A DNA stretch of 64,000 nt from Bacillus sp. FJAT-27264 (GTDB lineage: Bacteria; Bacillota; Bacilli; Paenibacillales; Paenibacillaceae), in contig NZ_MAQW01000034.1 of NCBI RefSeq assembly GCF_001682855.1, positions 104,342 to 168,341 of the forward strand. The letters run 5' to 3'. Below, one piece after another: positions 46,199 to 54,595 of this stretch (its first letter is position 1; each line of letters opens with the position of its first letter). The notes under the pieces were generated by a model. The model made no database searches. It saw nothing but the letters and a program-made list of their open reading frames with translations, and was not told where the DNA came from. Both the position numbers and the translations under genes were made by a program.

Positions 46199-47324
46199 GC
46201 CTACAATGCATTTAATTCTGCGTAAAATGCTGGTCAAGCTGCCTGGCGTTCAGGTCGCAGGTGCTTTCACAGATACGCGCGCTGCGACCTCTTTTCTACA
46301 GGACAATACCGATGTTGGGCTGGCTTTTGTAGACCTTTCCATGCCGGGCGAGAGCGGAATGGAATTCGCCGCCAAGATGGAAGCCACAGCTTCTCCTGTA
46401 CAAGTAGTATTTGTGACGTCGCACAAGGAATTTGCCCTGGAGGCTTACGAATTGTCTGTGGTAGATTATTTAGTGAAGCCAGTCTCTCAGGAGCGGCTGG
46501 AACGAACGGTAAATCGAGTGCTGGCAAACCAACGGAGCACTCATTCCCCAGCGCAGGTCACTCCTGCTGCTTCTGCTGTTGCCAGCCGGAATATCCTTAC
46601 GGCGCTAGGGGACGTCTCCGTGAGCAATGAGGCTGGACGGGTCAAATGGACCTCACGGAAGTGCGCGGAACTATTCGCTTATCTGCTGCTGTACCAGGGC
46701 AAGCGAATCCCGCGTTCCAGGCTGGTGAAGGATATTTTTGGCGGGATGCACCAGACCAATGCCGAGAGCTACCTGAATACCACCGTCTATCAATTGCGCA
46801 AATCGCTGGAACCGCTAGGGATGCGAGAGTCCGTCCGTTCGGAGAATGATGGCTATGCGCTCGAATTAAAAGATACAGTGATTGACTACGTGGAGTTTGA
46901 ACAGCAAGTGAAGGCTCTACAAGGTATGGATTCGGAAAATGTAGAGCGGGCGCTGAGTATTGAACGAATGTATACAGGGGATTTGTTCGGTGACAAAGCC
47001 TATGTGTGGGCCATCCATGAGACAGAGCGGTATGCGGAAATGTATACATCGTTCGTAAAACAGCTTGCCAGGGTGCTAATTAAGGGGGGAGATACAGCTG
47101 CTGCGTCGAAGCTGCTGCTCAAGCTGAACGAGCGTAATCCACTGGACGAAGCGGTGGTTGGAGAGCTCATGACGATCCGGCAGATGACCGGAGATAAAAA
47201 AGGCCTGAATGCCCTTTACACCGATTATGTCCGGCTGCTCACCCGGGAGCTGGGCATCCGCCCGTCCCAGGAATTAATTCATCTGTATGATTCATTGATT
47301 AGCCGATTGGGTGATCGAAAATAA
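46173..47324 (+). CDS. Response regulator with winged-helix and BTAD (SARP-like) output
   Basis: A 383-residue regulator. The receiver (1-120) has the acidic pair DD at 7-8, phospho-acceptor Asp about 54 in FVDLSMPG, Ser/Thr in VFVTSHKE and Lys in LVKPVS. A linker precedes a winged-helix domain (about 150-240; WTSRKCAELFAYLLLYQGK, NTTVYQLRKSL) and a bacterial transcriptional activation domain with TPR-like helices (about 260-383; ELGIRPSQELIHLYDSL). The start is the ATG behind GGAGGAGG inside the kinase 3' end. Its targets are not visible; the giant gene upstream is a reasonable guess only because of proximity. Confidence 0.9.
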   Translation: MKVILVDDEPTMHLILRKMLVKLPGVQVAGAFTDTRAATSFLQDNTDVGLAFVDLSMPGESGMEFAAKMEATASPVQVVFVTSHKEFALEAYELSVVDYLVKPVSQERLERTVNRVLANQRSTHSPAQVTPAASAVASRNILTALGDVSVSNEAGRVKWTSRKCAELFAYLLLYQGKRIPRSRLVKDIFGGMHQTNAESYLNTTVYQLRKSLEPLGMRESVRSENDGYALELKDTVIDYVEFEQQVKALQGMDSENVERALSIERMYTGDLFGDKAYVWAIHETERYAEMYTSFVKQLARVLIKGGDTAAASKLLLKLNERNPLDEAVVGELMTIRQMTGDKKGLNALYTDYVRLLTRELGIRPSQELIHLYDSLISRLGDRK

Positions 47325-47345
47325 GGTCGCAAAAATCAGGTGTCA

Positions 47346-48170
47346 TTACGACGATAATTCCTCTTCCGAAGTCAGCACGCCGTAGAGCTTCAGCGCTTTG
47401 ATCGCCGATTCCTGCATCCGCTTCTTAAGGTAATTGCCCTTCACGACCCGGACCCGCTTGCCGAGAAAACGAAGTTTGGAGAGCAGATAATCGCTGTCGT
47501 TCCCGGTTAGAATGATGCTGACACTGTAAGTGTCTTTATCCGCATCGTATGCAACGTCCTTTTCAAAACTGGAGAAGGCGTAAAGAATGCGGGACAGCTC
47601 CCGGTTATAGTCAGGGACGATTTCAATGACAACCTCAAATTTACGTGTGTCGCGCCGTAGACTGATCTCATGAAGAATACTCTCATACTTGGAGGTAGCT
47701 ATAGCTTGATGTGAGACACTGACGATTTTGCTTAGCTTTGTACTCATGAGTGAGCGCCGATTCAGATGGTACCAGAGCAAATACCACTCCCGTTTGACCA
47801 TAGAGTACTCCAGTTTGTAAGGTACTCCTGTATGCCCCTCTTGAACACTGCCACGTTTGGTTCCGTACGTCAGTTGGACCGCTTCTTTAGCCATGATATG
47901 GCGGCGCAAGGTACGGAGAAGCGGGTGATACACCTGCTTTTCCCTGCTGCGGGCTTTTTGTACTAAGTGGTTAGCGGTATCCATCAGAGGATCAGACTCC
48001 AGCAGGGAGACCAGCTTCTCCAACGTCTCGGCAGTGAACGCATCTGCGGCTGCGGGGTGCTCAAGCATGGTCTTCAGCCAGGCTCTCTCGTGGGCAGTGA
48101 CCATGAAGGTGCCATTGTCGTCCAGACGGGAGATGATCTGATAGTTAAAAATTTTCTCGAAAAGGTTCAT
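47346..48170 (-). CDS. WYL-domain regulator (downstream member of a pair)
   Basis: A 274-residue protein with a WYL domain at about 110-200 (KREWYLLWYHLNRRSLMSTKLSKIVSV) and a C-terminal WCX-like extension ending in EEELSS. The N-terminal third is helical and lacks a clear helix-turn-helix. It overlaps the end of the upstream WYL gene by 26 bases, so both are translationally coupled. WYL domains sense nucleic acid or nucleotide ligands. The two proteins may act together, one binding DNA and both binding ligand. Convergent with the response-regulator gene. Confidence 0.8.
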   Translation of the reverse strand: MNLFEKIFNYQIISRLDDNGTFMVTAHERAWLKTMLEHPAAADAFTAETLEKLVSLLESDPLMDTANHLVQKARSREKQVYHPLLRTLRRHIMAKEAVQLTYGTKRGSVQEGHTGVPYKLEYSMVKREWYLLWYHLNRRSLMSTKLSKIVSVSHQAIATSKYESILHEISLRRDTRKFEVVIEIVPDYNRELSRILYAFSSFEKDVAYDADKDTYSVSIILTGNDSDYLLSKLRFLGKRVRVVKGNYLKKRMQESAIKALKLYGVLTSEEELSS

Positions 48171-49488
48171 AGTAGGCCAATATCTCCTTCCATTCGGCGA
48201 TCATTTCGCGGCGTAGCCTCACGGGTTCAAGCACTTCACAGCTGGACCCGAAGCTCCGCAGCCAGGGTTTGATCTCGGTCGTCCCATTCACGGTGATTTC
48301 GTATGTAAAAGAATACGGATCTTCGTCCACGATCTGTCCCCACTGTCCTTGCAGCAGCACCCGCTCTCTTACGAAATTCGGTTCAGAATCTCCGGGGCTG
48401 TAGAACCTCGCCCGTACCGTGACCGGTAGTCCCGTATCAATCAGCCAGCTATACTTCATTTTCTCATCAAGCTGGTAGCGTTTGGTCTGGAATGCTTCCT
48501 CACTCACAGGTTGGTCCTCTGTCTCCATCTGCGTAATCCCTTCCATACGATACTTACGAATGCCTTCCCGGCCGCTCGCGAGCAGATACCACCGTCCGTA
48601 CTGATGGTCATAGACGACCTTCAGCGGGAGTGTCTTTATGGCGGAGCCTTTGCTTTCGCGCTCGAACAATGGATTGGTGTTTTTGGAGCCGTAGCTTTTC
48701 TCGGACTTTGGAGAGAAGTAGAGAAAGGTAACGCTATGGCGCTGGCGAATGGCATTCAAAAGAGTGAACAAATGGGCTTCATCCAAGATGCGTGAATAAT
48801 AATGATACTTATATAAAAAAGCTTCGATGGCTGGTTGTTCGGTCTGATTGCGCAAGAGATGCCTTTTCAATCCGTCACGCAGCAGATACCCTTGTACAGA
48901 AGGAACCTGGGTGTTCGCCATGACATCCACAAAATCATACAAGTCGATAAGTTCTTCTTGGGTTAACTGCTGCACCAAATCGTTATGTACACTGTAGCGG
49001 TAAGGACGGGTGGTCCCTTCTTTGCGGATGACGCCCACCTCTTCCAGGTACTTCAGATCCGAACGAATCGTCTTCTCATCGGGCTGGGGAACACCTGCGG
49101 GCAGGCTGCCACAGCACATATCTAGAAGCTCCATCGCTGTCAGTACCTCTGTATTCATGGCGCCTAGCAGGAGAGAAAGGCGCTGGCTTTCGGTTTCTTT
49201 TACCGACTTGGCCCGGAAGAGAAATAACAGCATGGGGTCAGTAGAATCATAGTAGCTGTACTTTAGAGTCTCAGCGAATTCTTTACCCTGTTCCTCCGGG
49301 AGGTGCTGATAGGTAGCGCTCACGATATCCTTGAGCCGGCGGAGGGTTTTGTCAAAGGTATGCACGGAAATACCCAGCCGGTCAGCGAATTGCTGTCTGT
49401 TGAACGCGCCGCTCGTGAGCGCAAGCATTCGCAGGAATTGGATTTCTTTATCAAAACTTTCCTTGGCCACCTGGATTCCCCGTTTCAT
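48145..49488 (-). CDS. WYL-domain transcriptional regulator with N-terminal HTH
   Basis: A 447-residue protein. An N-terminal helix-turn-helix (FLRMLALTSGAFNRQQFADRLGIS, about 15-45) is followed by a second winged-helix-like segment (about 125-165, LKYLEEVGVIRKEG) and a WYL domain (about 280-340, YGRWYLLASGREGIRKYRMEGI). A C-terminal domain of about 90 residues completes it. The ATG at 49488 is used; a GTG six codons later behind CGGGGA is an alternative. First of two overlapping WYL genes, divergent from the RNA-repair pair, with 144 bases between, so it may regulate them. Confidence 0.85.
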   Translation of the reverse strand: MKRGIQVAKESFDKEIQFLRMLALTSGAFNRQQFADRLGISVHTFDKTLRRLKDIVSATYQHLPEEQGKEFAETLKYSYYDSTDPMLLFLFRAKSVKETESQRLSLLLGAMNTEVLTAMELLDMCCGSLPAGVPQPDEKTIRSDLKYLEEVGVIRKEGTTRPYRYSVHNDLVQQLTQEELIDLYDFVDVMANTQVPSVQGYLLRDGLKRHLLRNQTEQPAIEAFLYKYHYYSRILDEAHLFTLLNAIRQRHSVTFLYFSPKSEKSYGSKNTNPLFERESKGSAIKTLPLKVVYDHQYGRWYLLASGREGIRKYRMEGITQMETEDQPVSEEAFQTKRYQLDEKMKYSWLIDTGLPVTVRARFYSPGDSEPNFVRERVLLQGQWGQIVDEDPYSFTYEITVNGTTEIKPWLRSFGSSCEVLEPVRLRREMIAEWKEILAYYEPFRENF

Positions 49489-49632
49489 GAAAGTCTTCCA
49501 TTCATTGTAACAGGGCCAGGGTGGGGGCGGAATGGCAAACTGCTTTGTAATCGTAATACTTTCGCCATGTTCGAACTTCGGAATATAAACGAAAATGTAT
49601 ATAGTAACGGAGCTGAACAGGAGGAGAGCCTT

Positions 49633-50412
49633 ATGAGCGAAGTTAAAACAATCATTATAGAAGAGTTGAAGAAGATCGAAAGGGAAGAGAATGTCCGCAT
49701 TCTGTATGCCTGTGAATCAGGCAGCCGGGCCTAGGGATTTCCTTCCAAGGACAGTGATTATGACGTAAGATTTCTATATATCCGGCCGCTGGAATGGTAT
49801 CTGTCCATTTTTGAGAAGCGGGATGTCATTGAACGGCCGATCAGCAATATGCTGGATATCAACGGCTGGGATTTGAAGAAGGCTTTGAATTTATTCCGCA
49901 AATCCAATCCGCCGCTGCTGGAGTGGCTGCAATCTCCGATTGTCTATATAGAGAATTAGGCAGTCGTCCGGCAAATCCAGGGCATCTCTTCCTTCACGCT
50001 CTCCCCAAGATCCTGCATGTACCACTATCTGCATATGGCCAAGGGGAACTATCGAGATTACTTGAAGGGCGATCATGTGAAAATAAAGAAGTATTTCTAT
50101 GTGCTTCGTCCTGTGCTGGCCTGCGAATGGATCGAGCGATTCCACACAATGCCGCCTATTGAATTTTCAGTGCTGATGGAAGCCCTGCTGCCAGAAGGGA
50201 GTTTGCTTCGAGCGGCCGTCGATGAATTGCTGGTCCGTAAAAGAGCAGGAGACGAGATGGATTACGAGCCGAGAATTCAGCCCATTAATGAATTTTTGGA
50301 GGAAAGAATCAGCTACCACGAGCAGATCGTATCCGAAGTAGAGACAGCCGAGGGTGGTCAAGATCAGCGGCTTGATGAATTGTTTAGAACAATAGTAACG
50401 TTACAGGAGTGA
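49633..50412 (+). pseudogene. RlaP-type nucleotidyltransferase, interrupted by two TAG codons
   Basis: The frame from ATG 49633 (behind GGAGAGCC) to TGA 50412 reads as a normal RlaP/PF10127 polymerase-beta-fold protein of about 260 codons: ESGSRA, then DSDYDVRFLYI (metal-binding DxD), then 'NPPLLEWLQSPIVY', and a helical C-terminus with 'YFYVLRPVLACEWIE'. It is broken at TAG 49732, where the family has Trp in GSRAWG (one change from TGG), and at TAG 49957 after YIEN. No frameshift is seen and the rest is well conserved, so the damage is recent, or the TAG codons are read through. It ends eight bases before rtcB, as in known RtcB-RlaP RNA-repair pairs. Confidence 0.85.
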
Positions 50413-50419
50413 ATGCAAG

Positions 50420-51646
50420 ATGGCATATCAGAATATTGACGGTGTACGTGTTTGGGGTGAGCCGGATGAGGGAGCGCTTGCTCAGGCGAGAACCTGTTCC
50501 AAGACGGGGAACGTAGTTCAGACGCTACTTATGGCGGATCATCATAAAGGGTACAGTCAGCCTATTGGCGGTGTTGTTGTCTATGACGGGCAAATCTCGC
50601 CATCCGGTGTGGGCTATGATATTGGGTGTGGAAATAAGGCTGTGCGGACGCAGCTATATGCGGCTGATGTAAAACCCGGGCTGGCCCGGATTATGAATGA
50701 TATCGCCCGCCAAATTTCTTTTGGCGTAGGTCGTATCAATAACGAGAGATTAGATCATGAGCTGTTCGACGATCCGGACTGGGATGTGTACCGAGCAATA
50801 GGAAAAGCTGAGCACGATAAGCTGAAGACGTTAGCACGTGATCAACTCGGAACCGTTGGGAGCGGGAATCATTACGTGGATCTCTTTGAAGACACCACGA
50901 CAGGGCGGCTGTGGACTGGCAATCATTTTGGCAGCCGGGGCTTCGGGCATAAGACTGCGAGCGGTTTTATCAACCTGGCAGCAGGACGCGGATTCTTAGC
51001 CAACGCGCCGGGTGAAAAGATGGATCAGCCGCCGCTCCTGCTGGATTTGAACAGTGAGCTGGGGGATATGTATTACCGTGCCATGAAGCTGGCCGGGCGT
51101 TATGCGTACGCCGGACGGGATTATGTAATCCGCAAAGTGCTGTCTATTCTGGGAGCAGAAGCTGATTTTGAAGTGCATAACCATCATAACTATGCTTGGA
51201 AGGAAACCCATGACGGGAAAGAGACGGTGGTGGTTCGCAAAGGCGCTACACCGTCTGCACCGGGGCAAATGGGTTTTATCGGGGGGAGCATGGGCGACAT
51301 TTCTGTGATCGTTAAAGGCAAGGATACCGCAGAGAATCGGGACGCTTATTACAGCACCGTTCACGGAGCTGGACGGATCATGAGCCGGACACAGGCGGCA
51401 GGCAAAATGAACTGGAAGACCCGCACCCGCAGCGGCGGACAAATCTCCAAGGCGCAAATGCTGGACGCGGTGCAGGCATTCAATGTAGAGCTGCGCGGAG
51501 CAGGGACGGACGAAAGCCCGTTTGTATACCGGAAGCTCCAGGAAGTATTGGATGCTCACGCGGAGACGATTGAGGTCATGCATGTCTTGAAGCCGATTGG
51601 AGTGTGTATGGCGGGGGCCGACGAATTCGATCCGTATAAGGATTGA
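50420..51646 (+). CDS. rtcB: RtcB-family RNA ligase
   Basis: A 408-residue GTP- and Mn-dependent RNA ligase that joins 2',3'-cyclic or 3'-phosphate ends to 5'-hydroxyl ends. Seen motifs: GVGYDIGCGNKAVRT (metal Asp and Cys), GTVGSGNHYVDLFE (Asn-His), HFGSRGFGHK, EVHNHHNYAW, VVRKGATPS and STVHGAGRIMSR, in which His is the guanylylated residue. This is the short RtcB form. AGGAG lies 10 bases before the ATG. Its partner RlaP gene immediately upstream is interrupted. A terminator follows at 51750. Confidence 0.93.
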   Translation: MAYQNIDGVRVWGEPDEGALAQARTCSKTGNVVQTLLMADHHKGYSQPIGGVVVYDGQISPSGVGYDIGCGNKAVRTQLYAADVKPGLARIMNDIARQISFGVGRINNERLDHELFDDPDWDVYRAIGKAEHDKLKTLARDQLGTVGSGNHYVDLFEDTTTGRLWTGNHFGSRGFGHKTASGFINLAAGRGFLANAPGEKMDQPPLLLDLNSELGDMYYRAMKLAGRYAYAGRDYVIRKVLSILGAEADFEVHNHHNYAWKETHDGKETVVVRKGATPSAPGQMGFIGGSMGDISVIVKGKDTAENRDAYYSTVHGAGRIMSRTQAAGKMNWKTRTRSGGQISKAQMLDAVQAFNVELRGAGTDESPFVYRKLQEVLDAHAETIEVMHVLKPIGVCMAGADEFDPYKD

Positions 51647-51749
51647 GTATGAGCTTGTAGGGATTGCTGTGAGTAAATGAGGATTAACTATGTGCGTATA
51701 GTGATTAAGCATGGACGTACGAAGATGAAGCATATTGTTCTATAAGGAA

Positions 51750-51792
51750 GGACCTCGGCTCCCACGGATTTGTGGAGCTTGAGGTCCTCTTT
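51750..51792 (+). terminator. Intrinsic terminator after rtcB
   Basis: GGACCTC (51750-51756) pairs with GAGGTCC (51781-51787), with an inner GCTCC/GGAGC stem, followed by TCTTTT. The 100 bases between the rtcB stop and this hairpin hold nothing recognisable. Confidence 0.8.
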
Positions 51793-51849
51793 TGCAAACC
51801 GATCATTATTCCCGAGGGAACTTTAGAGACTATAGAGTATCAGAGATCA

Positions 51850-52035
51850 ATTAATGGCAGAAATGCCCCTTATTTAGACTGAGGAGAGCGAAAAAAGGAG
51901 TTTAGTGGCAAAAATGCACATTAAAATCAGCCTATGAACCACAAAATGGCCTCATCTGGGAAATTAAGTGCCTAAAATGCGCTTAATTACCTCATAATCG
52001 GTATATCGAGAAAAATAAGGTGCAATTTTGCCTTT
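51850..52035. repeat. Array of five short hairpin repeats
   Basis: Five degenerate units, at about 51851-51872, 51901-51922, 51938-51953, 51963-51986 and 52017-52035, share the plan TTAAGTGGC, A/T-rich loop (AGAAAT, AAAAAT, CTAAAAT or AATTTT), GCC, then TTA or TTAA. Each is an imperfect palindrome. Spacing is about 25-55 bases. No ORF of note crosses them. The role is unknown. Confidence 0.55.
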
Positions 52036-52059
52036 AGTAGCTGAGTCTTTGTACACTGT

Positions 52060-52245
52060 AGTCCAGCTTACTAGCTCAGCACCAGCACCTAGTCGACTAG
52101 CTCACTAATTCAGCAACCTACCAGCTTTTTCACTCCACTAACGTCCTATTCAGCAGCACATCAGCACCCGACTAGTTCACTAACTCAGCGGCCCACCACT
52201 CAGTTAACCAGCGCACCATTCCAGCGACCAATCCACCGGTCGACT
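52060..52245. repeat. Low-complexity tract of CTAGCTCA/CTAACTCAGC-type words
   Basis: The tract repeats words such as ACTAGCTCA, GACTAGCTCACTAATTCAGC, CACTCCACTAAC, GACTAGTTCACTAACTCAGC and GACTAGCTC at intervals of roughly 20-60 bases, mixed with CACC-rich text. It runs to the end of the methyltransferase gene. It has no gene or terminator signature. Confidence 0.5.
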
Positions 52246-52999
52246 AGCTCTTGAGTAGTCCAATGATCATAAACCGTTCTGAATTCGTCATGATGCCCTG
52301 ATCCCGTTGATTCGCCTCAATGAATCGCCCAAGAATCCGAAAATCCTCTTCGTTCTGACCGAAGCCAGGAATAATCGGTGTATGCTTCAACAGAAATATA
52401 AGATCTTCAGCGGTCTGATAATACTCATTGATGGTATAGTCGAAGGCTTCAATATCCGAAAATCCTGCTTCGCTTAGCTCCGTTAGATATTGCTGTTTGA
52501 GGGTGCCACCTGGTGTCCCCAAGGCTTGCCCTCTACCAAAGGCTTCTTTAAGGTTCAGCTTATCGTGCTCAGCCACTTGCTGGGTCAGGAAAATCCCACC
52601 CCTGGACAGGACACGAGCAACTTCCTTGGCAGAGAAAGGAGAATGTCTGCATGAGATAACGTTAAAGAAATGTGCCGGAAACTCCAACTGATCAGCATTC
52701 ATCTCCAGAAAACGGACATTACTTTTGCCGGAGCTGGATAGATTTCTGTTTGCCGTCTCCATCATGCCAGCAGACTGGTCAATGCCGACCAGCAGTGATG
52801 CCGTATCAGCTATGGATAAAATGGCTTCCCCGCCACCGGTTCCGATATCCAGTAGGAGGTCGGATGATTGGCATCTCTTCGTGACTTCGCGGTAGAAGTC
52901 CCACGGCGCTTCTTCGGAGATGCATTTCATACTACTGAAATCCCAACCGTTTAAGACACCGACTCTATCATAAAAATCCTTATAATCTACCTTGTTCAT
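52244..52999 (-). CDS. Class I SAM-dependent methyltransferase
   Basis: A 251-residue methyltransferase with motif I LLLDIGTGGGEAILSI (about residue 48), the acidic end of strand 2 (LLVGIDQSAGMM), 'NVRFLEMNADQLEFP' and 'FFNVISCRHSPFS' as the motif II-IV region. It resembles UbiE/YrrT-like small-molecule methyltransferases; the substrate is unknown. AAGGTGGA lies nine bases before the ATG. It is a single gene; its stop abuts a repetitive tract. Confidence 0.85.
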   Translation of the reverse strand: MNKVDYKDFYDRVGVLNGWDFSSMKCISEEAPWDFYREVTKRCQSSDLLLDIGTGGGEAILSIADTASLLVGIDQSAGMMETANRNLSSSGKSNVRFLEMNADQLEFPAHFFNVISCRHSPFSAKEVARVLSRGGIFLTQQVAEHDKLNLKEAFGRGQALGTPGGTLKQQYLTELSEAGFSDIEAFDYTINEYYQTAEDLIFLLKHTPIIPGFGQNEEDFRILGRFIEANQRDQGIMTNSERFMIIGLLKS

Positions 53000-53294
53000 T
53001 CTTAAATTCCACCTTCCAATGAGTATAAAAGAATACGGAGTCTCCGCTGACTATTGTTCAAGATTGCACTGGGTCAAAAGGGCAGACTTCTCCCTTGACG
53101 GCTGGTACGCGTTTTATCCAGCCCGGCAGCTACCTATCTCGAACGATACGGAAAGACATCCATTTCACCCCAAATTAGAAGATTTTTCAATTATAAAGCT
53201 CGGCGAATGGGAGATCAAGAAGTACAATGACTTTAGAGGTTGCAGGCAAAATCGAAGGGACTCTAGTTTGGTCTTAAGGAGAGTGGTACATCCA
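53000..53294. other. Non-coding gap between divergent genes
   Basis: The plus frame is open here but lacks a start with a ribosome site and resembles no family. It should hold the promoters for the methyltransferase (minus) and HAD gene (plus); I see no convincing -35/-10 pair. Confidence 0.5.
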
Positions 53295-53978
53295 ATGATA
53301 CGAGCCGTGCTTTTTGATCTGGACGGAACGCTGCTGGATCGGGAGGCGTCCTTGAAACGGTTTGTTGATAGGCAGCATCACCGATGGGGACATTGCTTTG
53401 GTCATATTCCGAAGGAAGCTTTTATCAACCGATTCGTGGAACTGGATGCACGGGGCTATGTGTGGAAGGATGCAGTCTATCAGCAGCTGATCGATGAGTT
53501 TGAGATTCAAGGGACGACTTGGGAAGAATTGCTCGAAGATTATGTGTCTCAGTTTCATCAAGCCTGTGTGTCATTCCCTAATTTGCTCGAGTTGTTAGAG
53601 GAGCTACAGCAGCGGGGAATAGAGCTAGGACTGATAACCAATGGCTTTACCGCGCTGCAAATGAGCAATATCCAAGCCTTGGGCATTGAACGGTATTTCT
53701 CGGCCATACTGGTATCAGAACAGGTGGGTCTAAGAAAGCCGGATCACCGAATATTCAGAGCGGCAGCAGAGAGGCTGGGAGTAGCACCCGAAGAGAGCAT
53801 ATATGTAGGGGACCATCCGATAAATGATGTACAGGCCTCCAGAGAAGCAGGAATGAGAGGGATTTGGAAAAAGGACGAGTACTGGGAGTCCCCAGTGCAT
53901 GCTGATGCGGTCATTGACGACCTGTCCGAACTCGTAGGAATTCTGGAGCATTTTATCCACTTCGAACCATTGGAGTGA
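53295..53978 (+). CDS. HAD-superfamily hydrolase
   Basis: A 227-residue HAD phosphatase: motif I LFDLDGTLLDRE (nucleophile Asp at about 8), motif II LGLITNG, motif III Lys in LRKPDHRIF and motif IV VGDHPINDV. A helical cap lies between motifs I and II, as in the subfamily IA (YjjG/Gph-like). AAGGAGAG is 10 bases before the ATG, which sets the start although the frame is open far upstream. The DUF1801 gene starts 18 bases later and is probably co-transcribed. Confidence 0.9.
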   Translation: MIRAVLFDLDGTLLDREASLKRFVDRQHHRWGHCFGHIPKEAFINRFVELDARGYVWKDAVYQQLIDEFEIQGTTWEELLEDYVSQFHQACVSFPNLLELLEELQQRGIELGLITNGFTALQMSNIQALGIERYFSAILVSEQVGLRKPDHRIFRAAAERLGVAPEESIYVGDHPINDVQASREAGMRGIWKKDEYWESPVHADAVIDDLSELVGILEHFIHFEPLE

Positions 53979-53996
53979 GCTTGAAAGGAGAATAAG

Positions 53997-54392
53997 ATGG
54001 ACACGAATACAGACAAGCCAACTTTTGCGACGATAGATGAGTACATCTCGTTGTTTCCCGCCGAAGTTCAGCAGACCCTCCAGACGTTAAGAGGCGTTAT
54101 CCACGACGCTGCACCGGAGGCAGTGGAGAAGATCAGTTATCAGATGCCGACCTTTGCTCTACAAGGTAATCTGGTGCATTTTGCCGCCTACAAGAACCAT
54201 ATCGGTTTCTATCCGGGAGCCAGCGGAATTGCGGCTTTTAAAGAAGAACTGTCAGGGTATAAGGGGGCCAAAGGTTCCGTGCAATTTCCCATCGGACAAC
54301 CGCTGCCCTATGAATTGATAAGCAGGATTGTAAAATTTAGGGTTGCGGATAATGCCAAACGAGGCGAGAATAAAGGGAGGAAGAAAAAGTAA
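53997..54392 (+). CDS. DUF1801 family protein (YdhG-like)
   Basis: A 131-residue protein with the family blocks 'IDEYISLFPAEVQQTLQTLR', EKISYQMPTF, NLVHFAAYKNHIGFYPG and KGSVQFPIGQPLPYELISRIVKFRV, ending in a Lys-rich tail. Family members are called iron-chaperone-like by fold similarity to frataxin, but the function is not secure. AAAGGAG is seven bases before the ATG. Confidence 0.85.
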   Translation: MDTNTDKPTFATIDEYISLFPAEVQQTLQTLRGVIHDAAPEAVEKISYQMPTFALQGNLVHFAAYKNHIGFYPGASGIAAFKEELSGYKGAKGSVQFPIGQPLPYELISRIVKFRVADNAKRGENKGRKKK

Positions 54393-54426
54393 TTATGTTG
54401 CAGGTTAAGGAAGGGAGGGGCACTAC

Positions 54427-54513
54427 ATGGCTAGATTAGATCAGCGCTCTATGCAGAGTTTATTCTATAAACAACAAGCGGTTGTTTGCATAGAGCCAAA
54501 TGGAAATAAGTAA
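54427..54513 (+). CDS. Putative 28-codon leader peptide
   Basis: ATG 54427 follows GGGAGGGG at six bases. The frame encodes a 28-residue peptide beginning M-A-R-L-D-Q-R-S-M-Q and ends with TAA 54511-54513. It spans most of the inverted-repeat set at 54446-54556, and the stop falls exactly at the start of repeat arm C'. This geometry suggests translation-dependent control of the downstream CD3324-family gene. It could also be a chance frame. Confidence 0.4.
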   Translation: MARLDQRSMQSLFYKQQAVVCIEPNGNK

Positions 54514-54556
54514 CCGCTTTTAATGACGGTGTTCATGTTTATAGAATAGACTTTGC
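54446..54556 (+). promoter_or_regulatory. Interlocking inverted repeats (pseudoknot-like leader)
   Basis: Three repeat pairs occur in the order A-B-C-A'-C'-B'. A is GCTCTATGCA (54446-54455) with TGCATAGAGC (54487-54496). B is the 20-base arm 54453-54472 with 54537-54556, 18 of 20 paired. C is AAGCGGTT (54476-54483) with AACCGCTT (54512-54519). B and C nest, while A crosses both, so A-A' and B-B'/C-C' are either a pseudoknot or mutually exclusive folds. No T-run follows, so it is not a plain terminator. Confidence 0.6.
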
Positions 54557-54595
54557 TACCTTTAAGATTTCAACATTTAAAGGAGCGGAGCTATT

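Noticed and set aside
49732-49959. TAG codons as pyrrolysine
   Set aside because: There is no pyl gene or PYLIS-like context here and the lineage is not known to use pyrrolysine; nonsense mutation is simpler.
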